NCBI RefSeq assembly: GCF_932526225.1
Contig: NC_064041.1
Location: 694,699-756,698 of the forward strand
Length of the DNA: 62,000 nucleotides
Direction: 5' to 3'
Origin: Nematostella vectensis
Lineage: Eukaryota; Cnidaria; Anthozoa; Actiniaria; Edwardsiidae
Shown here one piece after another: positions 44,204 to 57,400 of the stretch (its first letter is position 1; every line of letters begins with the position of its first letter). The notes under the pieces were generated by a model. The model was not told the DNA's origin. It saw nothing but the letters and a program-made list of their open reading frames with translations, and ran no database searches. The position numbers and the translations under genes were made by a program.

Positions 44204-44369
44204 TATACTTTAATGAAAATATCCTTTTGAGTTTAGTTTTTGGATGCAAATCGAAAGATCAATGCCTCACGAACATTTAGAGTGCTAAAAATCCCAAGTG
44301 CGACTGACCGTTAAAATCTGCCAGCGAGACGAAAGGCAGAGAAACACAAATTTGAGAAACGATCATGAC

Positions 44370-44608
44370 CATCATTCTCGCCATCATCATCATTCTCGTC
44401 ATCATCATCATTCTCGTCATCATCATCATTCTCGTCGTCATCATCATCATTCTCGCCATCATCATCATTCTCGTCGTCATCATCATCATTCTCGTCATCA
44501 TCATCATTCTCGCCATCATCATCATTCTCGTCGTCATCATCATCATTCTCGTCATCATCATCATTCTCGTCATCATCATCATTCTCGCCATCATCATCAT
44601 TCTCGTCG

Positions 44609-44675
<67 letters not shown>

Positions 44676-44695
44676 CGTCATCATCATCATCATCG

Positions 44696-44732
<37 letters not shown>

Positions 44733-44735
44733 TCT
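44370..44735. repeat. CATCATCAT / ATTCTCGTC compound microsatellite
   Basis: A 15- or 18-bp unit, CATCATCATCATTCTCGT or a near variant, changes into pure CAT. It makes poly-His, poly-Ile and poly-Met frames that are not genes. It ends about 40 bp before exon 21. Confidence 0.95.
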
Positions 44736-44775
44736 AAACATCATCTTCTAAACATTCTAAACATCTCTTTCGCAG

Positions 44776-44837
44776 TTCAGTGACGATGATGAACGTTTTC
44801 AAAAAGCCGTGGCGACGGTCGTCAATAGAGAGAAAAG
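44776..44837 (+). CDS. Exon 21: SEA-like region, helix and convertase site
   Basis: The acceptor CTCTTTCGCAG|TTC precedes FSDDDERFQKAVATVVNREK, and the next Arg codon is split with exon 22. With exon 20 it gives strand then helix, like the start of an SEA domain (inference). The helix end reads N-R-E-K-R, a match to the furin/proprotein convertase consensus R-X-K-R. The donor AAAAG|GTAATC is fair. Confidence 0.85.
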
Positions 44838-45079
44838 GTAATCCCAAGCGACTTGTAGAAAACTTGTGCTTTACTTTTGTCTTTTGTTACTAGTGAGGCT
44901 CCTCCTTCTCCCCATATTGCGAACCTCTTAAAGATTTATGACATTTATAGAGTGCTATTGCACTGACTTCGAATCTACGAGATTGAGTGTTGTAAACGGA
45001 GTGTTTCTTGATTGTGAGTGTTGTTAACGGAGTGTTTCTTGATTGTGAGTGTTGTTAACGGAGTGTTTCGCTTTTACAG

Positions 45080-45436
45080 ACAGAGGAGGGACGTGGATAA
45101 AACAACTGCAAATGACGTGGTGTTCCCAATAGCACCTACAGAGAAGGACGGCAACCTCACCGTGTCATTCGCTGTGATCATAAAAGATAAGGATGGCCAG
45201 TATTCTCTCATGCCCGAAAAGACGCTAGTCGCAAAGATAGTAAACAACAAGCAGTTATTTTCTCAGGAATTTGGCCACGAAAAGTGGAGCATCAAAACAG
45301 TGGCGGCGCCGGCTACATCCCAAAGGAAGGGCGATTCTAAGGGCGGGGCATCTTCTGGTACCATTGCGGCAGTGGTGGTGGTGGTCCTCCTTGTAGCTGT
45401 TGTTGCCGCTTTCGCAGCATTCATTTACTTTAAACG
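45080..45436 (+). CDS. Exon 22: rest of juxtamembrane domain and transmembrane helix
   Basis: The acceptor TCGCTTTTACAG|A completes the Arg of REKR. The peptide runs RQRRDVDKTTANDVVFPIAP, NLTVSFAVIIKDKDGQYS, then KGGASSGTIAAVVVVV and LLVAVVAAFAAFIYFKR. The Val/Ala/Leu-rich run of about 23 residues followed by YFKR is a type I transmembrane segment with a stop-transfer signal. N-L-T is a possible glycosylation site. The donor AACG|GTGAGT (phase 2) leads into the giant 44-bp array; the cytoplasmic exon(s) are outside the window. Confidence 0.93.
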
Positions 45437-45442
45437 GTGAGT

Positions 45443-48400
45443 TTATGAGGGCAAAGAGGGCTGTTAGGTATTTTACGGGAGCAGATGCAAGAGGGTAATG
45501 AGGACTGTAAGATATTTCACGGGAGCAGATGAAAGAGGGTAATGAGGGCTGTTAGATATTTCACGGGAGCAGATGAAAGAGGGTAATGATGGCTGTTAGA
45601 TATTTCACGGGAGCAGATGGAAGAGGGGTAATGATGGCTGTTAGATATTTCACGGGAGCAGATGAAAGAGGGTAATGATGGCTGTTAGATATTTCACGGG
45701 AGCAGATGAAAGAGGGTAATGAGGGCTGTTAGATATTTCACGGGAGCAGATGAAATAGGGTAATGAGGACCGTTAGATATTTCACGGGAGCAGATGAAAG
45801 AGGGTAATGATGGCTGTTAGATATTTCACGGGAGCAGATGAAAGAGGGTAATGAGGGCTGTTAGATATTTCACGGGAGCAGATGGAAGACGGTAATGATG
45901 GCTGTTAGATATTTCACGGGAGCAGATGGAAGAGGGTAATGATGGCTGTTAGATATTTCACGGGAGCAGATGGAAGAGGGTAATGATGGCTGTTAGATAT
46001 TTCACGGGAGCAGATGAAAGAGGGTAATGAGGGCTGTTAGATATTTCACGGGAGCAGATGGAAGAGGGTAATGAGGACTGTTAGATATTTCACAGGAGCA
46101 GAGGAAAGAGGGTAATGATGGCTGTTAGATATTTCACGGGAGCAGATGAAAGAGGGTAATGAGGGCTGTGAGATATTTCACGGGAGCAGATGGAAGAGGG
46201 TAATGAGGGCTGTTAGATATTTCACGGGAGCAGATGAAAGAGTGTGATGAGGACTGTTAGATATTTCACGGGAGCAGATGAAAGAGGGTAATGATGGCTG
46301 TAAGATATTTCACGGGAGCAGAGGAAAGAGGGCAAAGAGGGCTGTTAGATATTTCACGGGAGCAGATGAAAGAGGGCAAAGAGGGCTGTTAGATATTTCA
46401 CGGGAGCAGATGAAAGAGGGTAATGAGGGCTGTTAGATATTTCACGGGAGCAGATGCAAGAGGGGTAATGATGGCTGTTAGATATTTCACGGGAGCAGAT
46501 GAAAGAGGGTAATGATGGCTGTAAGATATTTCACGGGAGCAGATGAAAGAGGGAATGAGGGCTGTTAGATATTTCACGGGAGCAGATGAAAGAGGGTAAT
46601 GAGGACCGTTAGATATTTCACGGGAGCAGATGAAAGAGGGTAATGAGGGCTGTTAGATATTTCACGGGAGCAGATGAAAGAGGGTAATGAGGGCTGTTAG
46701 ATATTTCACGGGAGCAGATGGAAGAGGGGTAATGATGGCTGTTAGATATTTCACGGGAGCAGATGAAAGAGGGTAATGAGGGCTGTGAGATATTTCACGG
46801 GAGCAGATGGAAGAGGATAATGAGGGCTGTTAGATATTTCACGGGAGCAGATGAAAGAGGGTAATGAGGACTGTTAGATATTTCACGGGAGCAGATGGAA
46901 GAGGGTAATGAGGGCTGTTAGATATTTCATGGGAGCAGATGAAAGAGGGAATGATGGCTGTTAGATATTTCACGGGAGCAGATGGAAGAGGATAATGAGG
47001 GCTGTTAGATATTTCACGGGAGCAGATGAAAGAGGGTAATGAGGACTGTTAGATATTTCACGGGAGCAGATGGAAGAGGGTAATGAGGGCTGTTAGATAT
47101 TTCATGGGAGCAGATGAAAGAGGGAATGATGGCTGTTAGATATTTCACGGGAGCAGATGGAAGAGGGTAATGAGGGCTGTTAGATATTTCACGGGAGCAG
47201 ATGGAAGAGGGTAATGAGGACTGTTAGATATTTCACGGGAGCAGATGAAAGAGGGTAATGAGGACTGTTAGATATTTCACGGGAGCAGATGGAAGAGGGT
47301 AATGAGGACTGTTAGATATTTCACGGGAGCAGATGAAAGAGGGTAATGAGGACTGTTAGATATTTCACGGGAGCAGATGGAAGAGGGTAATGAGGGCTGT
47401 TAGATATTTCACGGGAGCAGATGGAAGAGGGTAATGAGGACTGTTAGATATTTCACGGGAGCAGATGAAAGAGGGTAATGAGGACTGTTAGATATTTCAC
47501 GGGAGCAGAGGAAAGAGGGTAATGAGGGCTGTTAGATATTTCACGGGAGCAGATGAAAGAGGGTAATGAGGGCTGTGAGATATTTCACGGGAGCAGATGA
47601 AAGAGGGTAATGAGGACTGTTAGATATTTCACGGGAGCAGATGAAAGAGGGTAATGAGGACTGTTAGATATTTCACGGGAGCAGATGAAAGAGGGAATGA
47701 GGGCTGTTAGATATTTCATGGGAGCAGATGAAAGAGGGTAATGAGGGCTGTTAGATATTTCACGGGAGCAGAGGAAAGAGGGTAATGAGGGCTGTTAGAT
47801 ATTTCACGGGAGCAGATGAAAGAGGGTAATGAGGGCTGTGAGATATCTCACGGGAGCAGATGAAAGAGGGTAATGAGGGCTGTTAGATATTTTACGGGAG
47901 CAGATGAAAGAGGGTAATGAGGGCTGTTAGATATTTCACGGGAGCAGAGGAAAGAAAGAGGGTAATGAGGCCTATTAGATATTTCACGGGAGCAGAGGAA
48001 AGAAAGAGTGTAATGAGGACTGTTAGATATTTCACGGGAGCAGATGGAAGAGGGTAATGAGGGCTGTTAGATATTTCATGGGAGCAGATGAAAGAGGGTA
48101 ATGAGGGCTGTTAGATATTTCACGGGAGCAGATGAAAGAGGGTAATGAGGACTGTTAGATATTTCACGGGAGCAGATGGAAGAGGGTAATGAGGGCTGTT
48201 AGATATTTCACGGGAGCAGATGAAAGAGGGTAATGAGGGCTGTTAGATATTTCACGGGAGCAGATGAAAGAGGGTAATGAGGGCTGTTAGATATTTCACG
48301 GGAGCAGATGAAAGAGGGTAATGGGGGCTGTTAGATATTTCACGGGAGCAGATGAAAGAGGGTAATGAGGGCTGTTAGATATTTCACGGGAGCAGATGGA

Positions 48401-51400
48401 AGAGGGTAATGAGGGCTTTTAGATATTTCACGGGAGCAGATGGAAGACGGTAATGAGGATTGTTAGATATTTCACGGGAGCAGATGAAAGAGGGTAATGA
48501 GGGCTGTTAGATATTTCACGGGAGCAGATGGAAGAGGGTAATGAGGGCTGTTAGATATTTCATGGGAGCAGATGAAAGAGGGTAATGAGGGCTGTTAGAT
48601 ATTTCACGGGAGCAGATGAAAGAGGGTAATGAGGGCTGTTAGATATTTCACGGGAGCAGATGGAAGAGGGTAATGAGGACTGTTAGATATTTCACGGGAG
48701 CAGATGGAAGAGGGTAATGAGGGCTGTTAGATATTTCACGGGAGCAGATGAAAGAGGGTAATGAGGGCTGTTAGATATTTCACGGGAGCAGATGGAAGAG
48801 GGTAATGAGGACTGTTAAATATTTCACGGGAGCAGATGAAAGAGGGTAATGAGGGCTGTTAGATATTTCACGGGAGCAGATGGAAGACGGTAATGGTCTC
48901 TGTTAGATATTTCACGGGAGCAGATGGAAGAGGGTAATGAGGGCTGTTAGATATTTTACGGGAGCAGATGGAAGAGGGTAATGAGGACTGTTAGATATTT
49001 CACGGGAGCAGATGAAAGAGGGTAATGAGGGCTGTTAGATATTTCACGGGAGCAGATGAAAGAGGGTAATGAGGGCTGTTAGATATTTCACGGGAGCAGA
49101 TGAAAGAGGGTAATGAGGGCTGTTAGATATTTCACGGGAGCAGATGAAAGAGGGTAATGATGGCTGTTAGATATTTCACGGGAGCAGATGGAAGAGGGTA
49201 ATGAGGGCTGTTAGATATTTACGGGAGCAGATGGAAGAGGGTAATGAGGACTGTTAGATATTTACGGGAGCAGAGGGAAGAGGGTAATGAGGACTGTTAG
49301 ATATTTCACGGGAGCAGATGGAAGAGGGTAATGAGGGCTGTTAGATATTTTACGGGAGCAGATGAAAGAGGGTAAAGAGGGCTGTTAGATATATCACGGG
49401 AGCAGATGAAAGAGGGTAATGAGGGCTGTTAGATATTTCACGGGAGCAGATGAAAGAGGGTAATGAGGGCTGTTAGATATTTCACGGGAGCAGATGAAAG
49501 AGGGTAATGAGGACTGTTAGATATTTCACGGGAGCAGATGAAAGAAGGTAATGAGGGCTGTTAGATATTTCACGGGAGCAGATGAAAGAGGGTAATGAGG
49601 GCTGTTAGATATTTCACGGGAGCAGATGAAAGAGGGTAATGAGGGCTGTTAGATATTTCACGGGAGCAGAAGAGGGTAATGAGGACTGTTAGATATTTCA
49701 CGGGAGCAGATGGAAGAGGGTAATGAGGGCTGTTAGATATTTCACGGGAGCAGATGAAAGAGGGTAATGAGGGCTGTTAGATATTTCACGGGAGCAGATC
49801 AAAGAGGGTAATGATGGCTGTTAGATATTTCACGGGAGCAGATGGAAGAGGGTAATGAGGGCTGTTAGATATTTCATGGGAGCAGATGAAAGAGGGAATG
49901 AGGGCTGTTAGATATTTCACGGGAGCAGATGGAAGAGGGTAATGAGGGCTGTTAGATATTTCACGGGAGCAGATGAAAGAGGGTAATGAGGGCTGTTAGA
50001 TATTTCACGGGAGCAGATGAAAGAGGGTAATGATGGCTGTTAGATATTTCACGGGAGCAGATGGAAGAGGGTAATGAGGGCTGTTAGATATTTACGGGAG
50101 CAGATGGAAGAGGGTAATGAGGACTGTTAGATATTTATGGGAGCAGAGGGAAGAGGGTAATGAGGACTGTTAGATATTTCACGGGAGCAGATGGAAGAGG
50201 GTAATGAGGGCTGTTAGATATTTTACGGGAGCAGATGAAAGAGGGTAAAGAGGGCTGTTAGATATATCACGGGAGCAGATGAAAGAGGGTAATGAGGGCT
50301 GTTAGATATTTCACGGGAGCAGATGAAAGAGGGTAATGAGGGCTGTTAGATATTTCACGGGAGCAGATGAAAGAGGGTAATGAGGACTGTTAGATATTTC
50401 ACGGGAGCAGATGAAAGAGGGTAATGAGGGCTGTTAGATATTTCACGGGAGCAGATGAAAGAGGGTAATGAGGGCTGTTAGATATTTCACGGGAGCAGAT
50501 GAAAGAGGGTAATGAGGGCTGTTAGATATTTCACGGGAGCAGATGGAAGAGGGTAATGAGGACTGTTAGATATTTCACGGGAGCAGATGGAAGAGGGTAA
50601 TGAGGGCTGTTAGATATTTCACGGGAGCAGATGAAAGAGGGTAATGAGGGCTGTTAGATATTTCACGGGAGCAGATCAAAGAGGGTAATGATGGCTGTTA
50701 GATATTTCACGGGAGCAGATGGAAGACGGTAATGAGGATTGTTAGATATTTCACGGGAGTAGATGAAAGAGGGTAATGAGGGCTGTTAGATATTTCACGG
50801 GAGCAGATGAAAGAGGGTAATGAGGGCTGTTAGATATTTCACGGGAGCAGATGAAAGAGGGTAATGAGGGCTGTTAGATATTTCACGGGAGCAGATGAAA
50901 GAGGGTAATGAGGGCTGTTAGATATTTCACGGGAGCAGATGGAAGAGGGTAATGAGGACTGTTAGATATTTCACGGGAGCAGATGGAAGAGGGTAATGAG
51001 GGCTGTTAGATATTTCACGGGAGCAGATGAAAGAGGGTAATGAGGGCTGTTAGATATTTCACGGGAGCAGATGGAAGAGGGTAATGAGGACTGTTAGATA
51101 TTTCACGGGAGCAGATGGAAGAGGGTAATGAGGGCTGTTAGATATTTCACGGGAGCAGATGGAAGACGGTAATGATGGCTGTTAGATATTTCACGGGAGC
51201 AGATGGAAGAGGGTAATGAGGGCTGTTAGATATTTTACGGGAGCAGATGGAAGAGGGTAATGAGGACTGTTAGATATTTCACGGGAGCAGATGGAAGAGG
51301 GTAATGAGGGCTGTTAGATATTTCATAGGAGCAGATGAAAGAGGGTAATGAGGGCTGTTAGATATTTCACGGGAGCAGATGAAAGAGGGTAATGAGGGCT

Positions 51401-54400
51401 GTTAGATATTTCACGGGAGCAGATGAAAGAGGGTAATGAGGGCTGTTAGATATTTCACGGGAGCAGATGGAAGAGGGTAATGAGGACTGTTAGATATTTC
51501 ACGGGAGCAGATGGAAGAGGGTAATGAGGGCTGTTAGATATTTCACGGGAGCAGATGAAAGAGGGTAATGAGGGCTGTTAGATATTTCACGGGAGCAGAT
51601 GGAAGAGGGTAATGAGGACTGTTAGATATTTCACGGGAGCAGATGAAAGAGGGTAATGAGGGCTGTTAGATATTTCACGGGAGCAGATGAAAGAGGGTAA
51701 TGAGGACTGTTAGATATTTCACGGGAGCAGATGGAAGAGGGTAATGAGGGCTGTTAGATATTTCACGGGAGCAGATGAAAGAGGGTAATGATGGCTGTTA
51801 GATATTTCACGGGAGCAGATGAAAGAGGGTAATGATGGCTGTTAGATATTTCACGGGAGCAGATGAAAGAGGGTAATGAGGGCTGTTAGATATTTCACGG
51901 GAGCAGATGAAAGAGGGTAATGATGGCTGTTAGATATTTCACGGGAGCAGATGGAAGAGGGTAATGAGGGCTGTTAGATATTTACGGGAGCAGATGGAAG
52001 AGGGTAATGAGGACTGTTAGATATTTCACGGGAGCAGATGGAAGAGGGTAATGAGGGCTGTTAGATATTTTACGGGAGCAGATGAAAGAGGGTAAAGAGG
52101 GCTGTTAGATATATCACGGGAGCAGATGAAAGAGGGTAATGAGGGCTGTTAGATATTTTACGGGAGCAGATGAAAGAGGGTAATGAGGGCTGTTAGATAT
52201 TTCACGGGAGCAGATGAAAGAGGGTAATGAGGACTGTTAGATATTTCACGGGAGCAGATGAAAGAGGGTAATAAGGGCTGTTAGATATTTCACGGGAGCA
52301 GATGAAAGAGGGTAATGAGGGCTGTTAGATATTTCACGGGAGCAGATGAAAGAGGGTAATGAGGGCTGTGAGATATTTCACGGGAGCAGATGAAAGATTG
52401 TAATGAGGACTGTTAGATATTTCACGGGAGCAGATGAAAGAGGGAATGATGGCTGTTAGATATTTCACGGGAGCAGATGAAAGAGGGTAATGAGGGCTGT
52501 TAGATATTTCACGGGAGCAGATGGAAGAGGGTAATGAGGGCTGTTAGATATTTCATGGGAGCAGATGAAAGAGGGAATGATGGCTGTTAGATATTTCACG
52601 GGAGCAGATAAAAGAGGGTAATGAGGACTGTTAGATATTTCACGGGAGCAGATGGAAGAGGGTAATGAGGACTGTTAGATATTTCACGGGAGCAGATGGA
52701 AGAGGGTAATGAGGGCTGTTAGATATTTCATGGGAGCAGATGAAAGAGGGAATGAGGGCTGTTAGATATTTCACGGGAGCAGATGGAAGAGGGTAATGAG
52801 GGCTGTTAGATATTTCACGGGAGCAGATGAAAGAGGGTAATGAGGGCTGTTAGATATTTCACGGGAGCAGATGAAAGAGGGTAATGAGGATTGTTAGATA
52901 TTTCACGGGAGCAGATGGAAGAGGGTAATGAGGGCTGTTAGATATTTCACGGGAGCAGATGGAAGAGGGTAATGAGGACTGTTAGATATTTCACGGGAGC
53001 AGATGGAAGAGGGTAATGAGGACCGTTAGATATTTCACGGGAGCAGATGAAAGAGGGTAATGAGGGCTGTTAGATATTTCACGGGAGCAGATGGAAGAGG
53101 GTAATGAGGACCGTTAGATATTTCACTGGAGCAGATGAAAGAGGGTAATGAGGGCTGTTAGATATTTCACGGGAGCAGATGGAAGAGGGTAATGAGGACT
53201 GTTAGATATTTAACGGGAGCAGATGGAAGAGGGTAATGAGGATTGTTAGATATTTCACGGGAGCAGAGGAAAGAAAGAGGGTAATGAGGCCTATTCGATA
53301 TTTCACGGGAGCAGAGGAAAGAAAGAGTGTAATGAGGACTGTTAGATATTTCACGGGAGCAGATGGAAGAGGGTAATGAGGGCTGTTAGATATTTCACGG
53401 GAGCAGATGGAAGAGGGTAATGAGGGCTGTTAGATATTTCACGGGAGCAGATGAAAGAGGGTAATGAGGGCTGTTAGATATTTCACGGGAGCAGATGAAA
53501 GAGGGTAATGAGGGCCGTTAGATATTTCACGGGAGCAGATGAAAGAGGGTAATGAGGGCCGTTAGATATTTCACGGGAGCAGATGAAAGAGGGTAATGAG
53601 GGCTGTTAGATATTTCACGGGAGCAGATGGAAGAGGGTAATGAGGGCTGTTAGATATCTCACGGGAGCAGATGAAAGAGGGTAATGAGGGCTGTTAGATA
53701 TTTCAAGGGAGCAGATGAAAGAGGGTAATGGGGGCTGTTAGATATTTCACGGGAGCAGATGAAAGAGGGTAATGAGGGCTGTTAGATATTTCACGGGAGC
53801 AGATGGAAGAGGGTAATGAGGGCTTTTAGATATTTCACGGGAGCAGATGGAAGACGGTAATGAGGATTGTTAGATATTTCACGGGAGCAGATGAAAGAGG
53901 GTAATGAGGGCTGTTAGATATTTCACGGGAGCAGATGGAAGAGGGTAATGAGGGCTGTTAGATATTTCATGGGAGCAGATGAAAGAGGGTAATGAGGGCT
54001 GTTAGATATTTCACGGGAGCAGATGAAAGAGGGTAATGAGGGCTGTTAGATATTTCACGGGAGCAGATGGAAGAGGGTAATGAGGACTGTTAGATATTTC
54101 ACGGGAGCAGATGGAAGAGGGTAATGTGGGCTGTTAGATATTTCACGGGAGCAGATGGAAGAGGGTAATGAGGGCTGTTAGATATTTCACGGGAGCAGAT
54201 GGAAGAGGGTAATGAGGACTGTTAGATATTTCACGGGAGCAGATGGAAGAGGGTAATGAGGACCGTTAGATATTTCAAGGGAGCAGATGAAAGAGGGTAA
54301 TGAGGGCTGTTAGATATTTCACGGGAGCAGATGAAAGAGGGTAATGAGGGCTGTTAGATATTTCACGGGAGCAGATGGAAGAGGGTAATGAGGACCGTTA

Positions 54401-57400
54401 GATATTTCACGGGAGCAGATGAAAGAGGGTAATGAGGGCTGTTAGATATTTCACGGGAGCAGATGGAAGAGGGTAATGAGGACTGTTAGATATTTCACAG
54501 GAGCAGAGGAAAGAGGGTAATGATGGCTGTTAGATATTTCACGGGAGCAGATGAAAGAGGGTAATGAGGGCTGTGAGATATTTCACGGGAGCAGATGGAA
54601 GAGGGTAATGAGGGCTGTTAGATATTTCACGGGAGCAGATGAAAGAGTGTAATGAGGACTGTTAGATATTTCACGGGAGCAGATGAAAGAGGGTAATGAT
54701 GGCTGTAAGATATTTCACGGGAGCAGAGGAAAGAGGGCAAAGAGGGCTGTTAGATATTTCACGGGAGCAGATGAAAGAGGGCAAAGAGGGCTGTTAGATA
54801 TTTCACGGGAGCAGATGAAAGAGGGTAATGAGGGCTGTTAGATATTTCACGGGAGCAGATGCAAGAGGGGTAATGATGGCTGTTAGATATTTCACGGGAG
54901 CAGATGAAAGAGGGTAATGATGGCTGTAAGATATTTCACGGGAGCAGATGAAAGAGGGAATGAGGGCTGTTAGATATTTCACGGGAGCAGATGAAAGAGG
55001 GTAATGAGGACCGTTAGATATTTCACGGGAGCAGATGAAAGAGGGTAATGAGGGCTGTTAGATATTTCACGGGAGCAGATGAAAGAGGGTAATGAGGGCT
55101 GTTAGATATTTCACGGGAGCAGATGGAAGAGGGGTAATGATGGCTGTTAGATATTTCACGGGAGCAGATGAAAGAGGGTAATGAGGGCTGTGAGATATTT
55201 CACGGGAGCAGATGGAAGAGGATAATGAGGGCTGTTAGATATTTCACGGGAGCAGATGAAAGAGGGTAATGAGGACTGTTAGATATTTCACGGGAGCAGA
55301 TGGAAGAGGGTAATGAGGGCTGTTAGATATTTCATGGGAGCAGATGAAAGAGGGAATGATGGCTGTTAGATATTTCACGGGAGCAGATGGAAGAGGATAA
55401 TGAGGGCTGTTAGATATTTCACGGGAGCAGATGAAAGAGGGTAATGAGGACTGTTAGATATTTCACGGGAGCAGATGGAAGAGGGTAATGAGGGCTGTTA
55501 GATATTTCATGGGAGCAGATGAAAGAGGGAATGATGGCTGTTAGATATTTCACGGGAGCAGATGGAAGAGGGTAATGAGGGCTGTTAGATATTTCACGGG
55601 AGCAGATGGAAGAGGGTAATGAGGACTGTTAGATATTTCACGGGAGCAGATGAAAGAGGGTAATGAGGACTGTTAGATATTTCACGGGAGCAGATGGAAG
55701 AGGGTAATGAGGACTGTTAGATATTTCACGGGAGCAGATGAAAGAGGGTAATGAGGACTGTTAGATATTTCACGGGAGCAGATGGAAGAGGGTAATGAGG
55801 GCTGTTAGATATTTCACGGGAGCAGATGGAAGAGGGTAATGAGGACTGTTAGATATTTCACGGGAGCAGATGAAAGAGGGTAATGAGGACTGTTAGATAT
55901 TTCACGGGAGCAGAGGAAAGAGGGTAATGAGGGCTGTTAGATATTTCACGGGAGCAGATGAAAGAGGGTAATGAGGGCTGTGAGATATTTCACGGGAGCA
56001 GATGAAAGAGGGTAATGAGGACTGTTAGATATTTCACGGGAGCAGATGAAAGAGGGTAATGAGGACTGTTAGATATTTCACGGGAGCAGATGAAAGAGGG
56101 AATGAGGGCTGTTAGATATTTCATGGGAGCAGATGAAAGAGGGTAATGAGGGCTGTTAGATATTTCACGGGAGCAGAGGAAAGAGGGTAATGAGGGCTGT
56201 TAGATATTTCACGGGAGCAGATGAAAGAGGGTAATGAGGGCTGTGAGATATCTCACGGGAGCAGATGAAAGAGGGTAATGAGGGCTGTTAGATATTTTAC
56301 GGGAGCAGATGAAAGAGGGTAATGAGGGCTGTTAGATATTTCACGGGAGCAGAGGAAAGAAAGAGGGTAATGAGGCCTATTAGATATTTCACGGGAGCAG
56401 AGGAAAGAAAGAGTGTAATGAGGACTGTTAGATATTTCACGGGAGCAGATGGAAGAGGGTAATGAGGGCTGTTAGATATTTCATGGGAGCAGATGAAAGA
56501 GGGTAATGAGGGCTGTTAGATATTTCACGGGAGCAGATGAAAGAGGGTAATGAGGACTGTTAGATATTTCACGGGAGCAGATGGAAGAGGGTAATGAGGG
56601 CTGTTAGATATTTCACGGGAGCAGATGAAAGAGGGTAATGAGGGCTGTTAGATATTTCACGGGAGCAGATGAAAGAGGGTAATGAGGGCTGTTAGATATT
56701 TCACGGGAGCAGATGAAAGAGGGTAATGGGGGCTGTTAGATATTTCACGGGAGCAGATGAAAGAGGGTAATGAGGGCTGTTAGATATTTCACGGGAGCAG
56801 ATGGAAGAGGGTAATGAGGGCTTTTAGATATTTCACGGGAGCAGATGGAAGACGGTAATGAGGATTGTTAGATATTTCACGGGAGCAGATGAAAGAGGGT
56901 AATGAGGGCTGTTAGATATTTCACGGGAGCAGATGGAAGAGGGTAATGAGGGCTGTTAGATATTTCATGGGAGCAGATGAAAGAGGGTAATGAGGGCTGT
57001 TAGATATTTCACGGGAGCAGATGAAAGAGGGTAATGAGGGCTGTTAGATATTTCACGGGAGCAGATGGAAGAGGGTAATGAGGACTGTTAGATATTTCAC
57101 GGGAGCAGATGGAAGAGGGTAATGAGGGCTGTTAGATATTTCACGGGAGCAGATGAAAGAGGGTAATGAGGGCTGTTAGATATTTCACGGGAGCAGATGG
57201 AAGAGGGTAATGAGGACTGTTAAATATTTCACGGGAGCAGATGAAAGAGGGTAATGAGGGCTGTTAGATATTTCACGGGAGCAGATGGAAGACGGTAATG
57301 GTCTCTGTTAGATATTTCACGGGAGCAGATGGAAGAGGGTAATGAGGGCTGTTAGATATTTTACGGGAGCAGATGGAAGAGGGTAATGAGGACTGTTAGA

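Larger units (their letters stand above)
42187..44775 (+). other. Intron 20 (about 2.6 kb)
   Basis: It holds a cluster of GGAAC/GTTCC words (about 42630-43070), a candidate two-exon gene on the minus strand (43126-43785), ATCA and ATT microsatellites (44056-44203) and a long CATCAT-type tract (44370-44735). No further host exon is required by the reading frame. Confidence 0.6.
389..45436 (+). other. Multi-exon gene (partial at both ends): SRCR/EGF/YWTD-propeller type I transmembrane receptor
   Basis: Twenty-two exons with consensus or near-consensus splice sites can be joined in one frame. I checked each exon length against the phase of its neighbours and all agree. The order is YWTD blade, EGF, Pro linker, SRCR x3, YWTD propeller, EGF, YWTD propeller, EGF plus Thr/Pro stalk, EGF, SEA-like region, transmembrane helix. 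Propeller-plus-EGF units are the hallmark of the LDL receptor/LRP family, and SRCR domains are typical of scavenger receptors. The protein is therefore probably a cell-surface ligand-binding or endocytic receptor; ligands are unknown. No LDLR class A repeats are visible. The signal peptide and first blades lie upstream of the window, and the cytoplasmic tail lies downstream. Most introns are phase 1, as expected for shuffled extracellular modules. No orthologue name is assigned because I do not recognise this exact architecture. Confidence 0.9.

Noticed and set aside
44036-44751. Poly-His, poly-Ile, poly-Met and poly-Tyr frames
   Set aside because: ATT and CAT microsatellites in intron 20.
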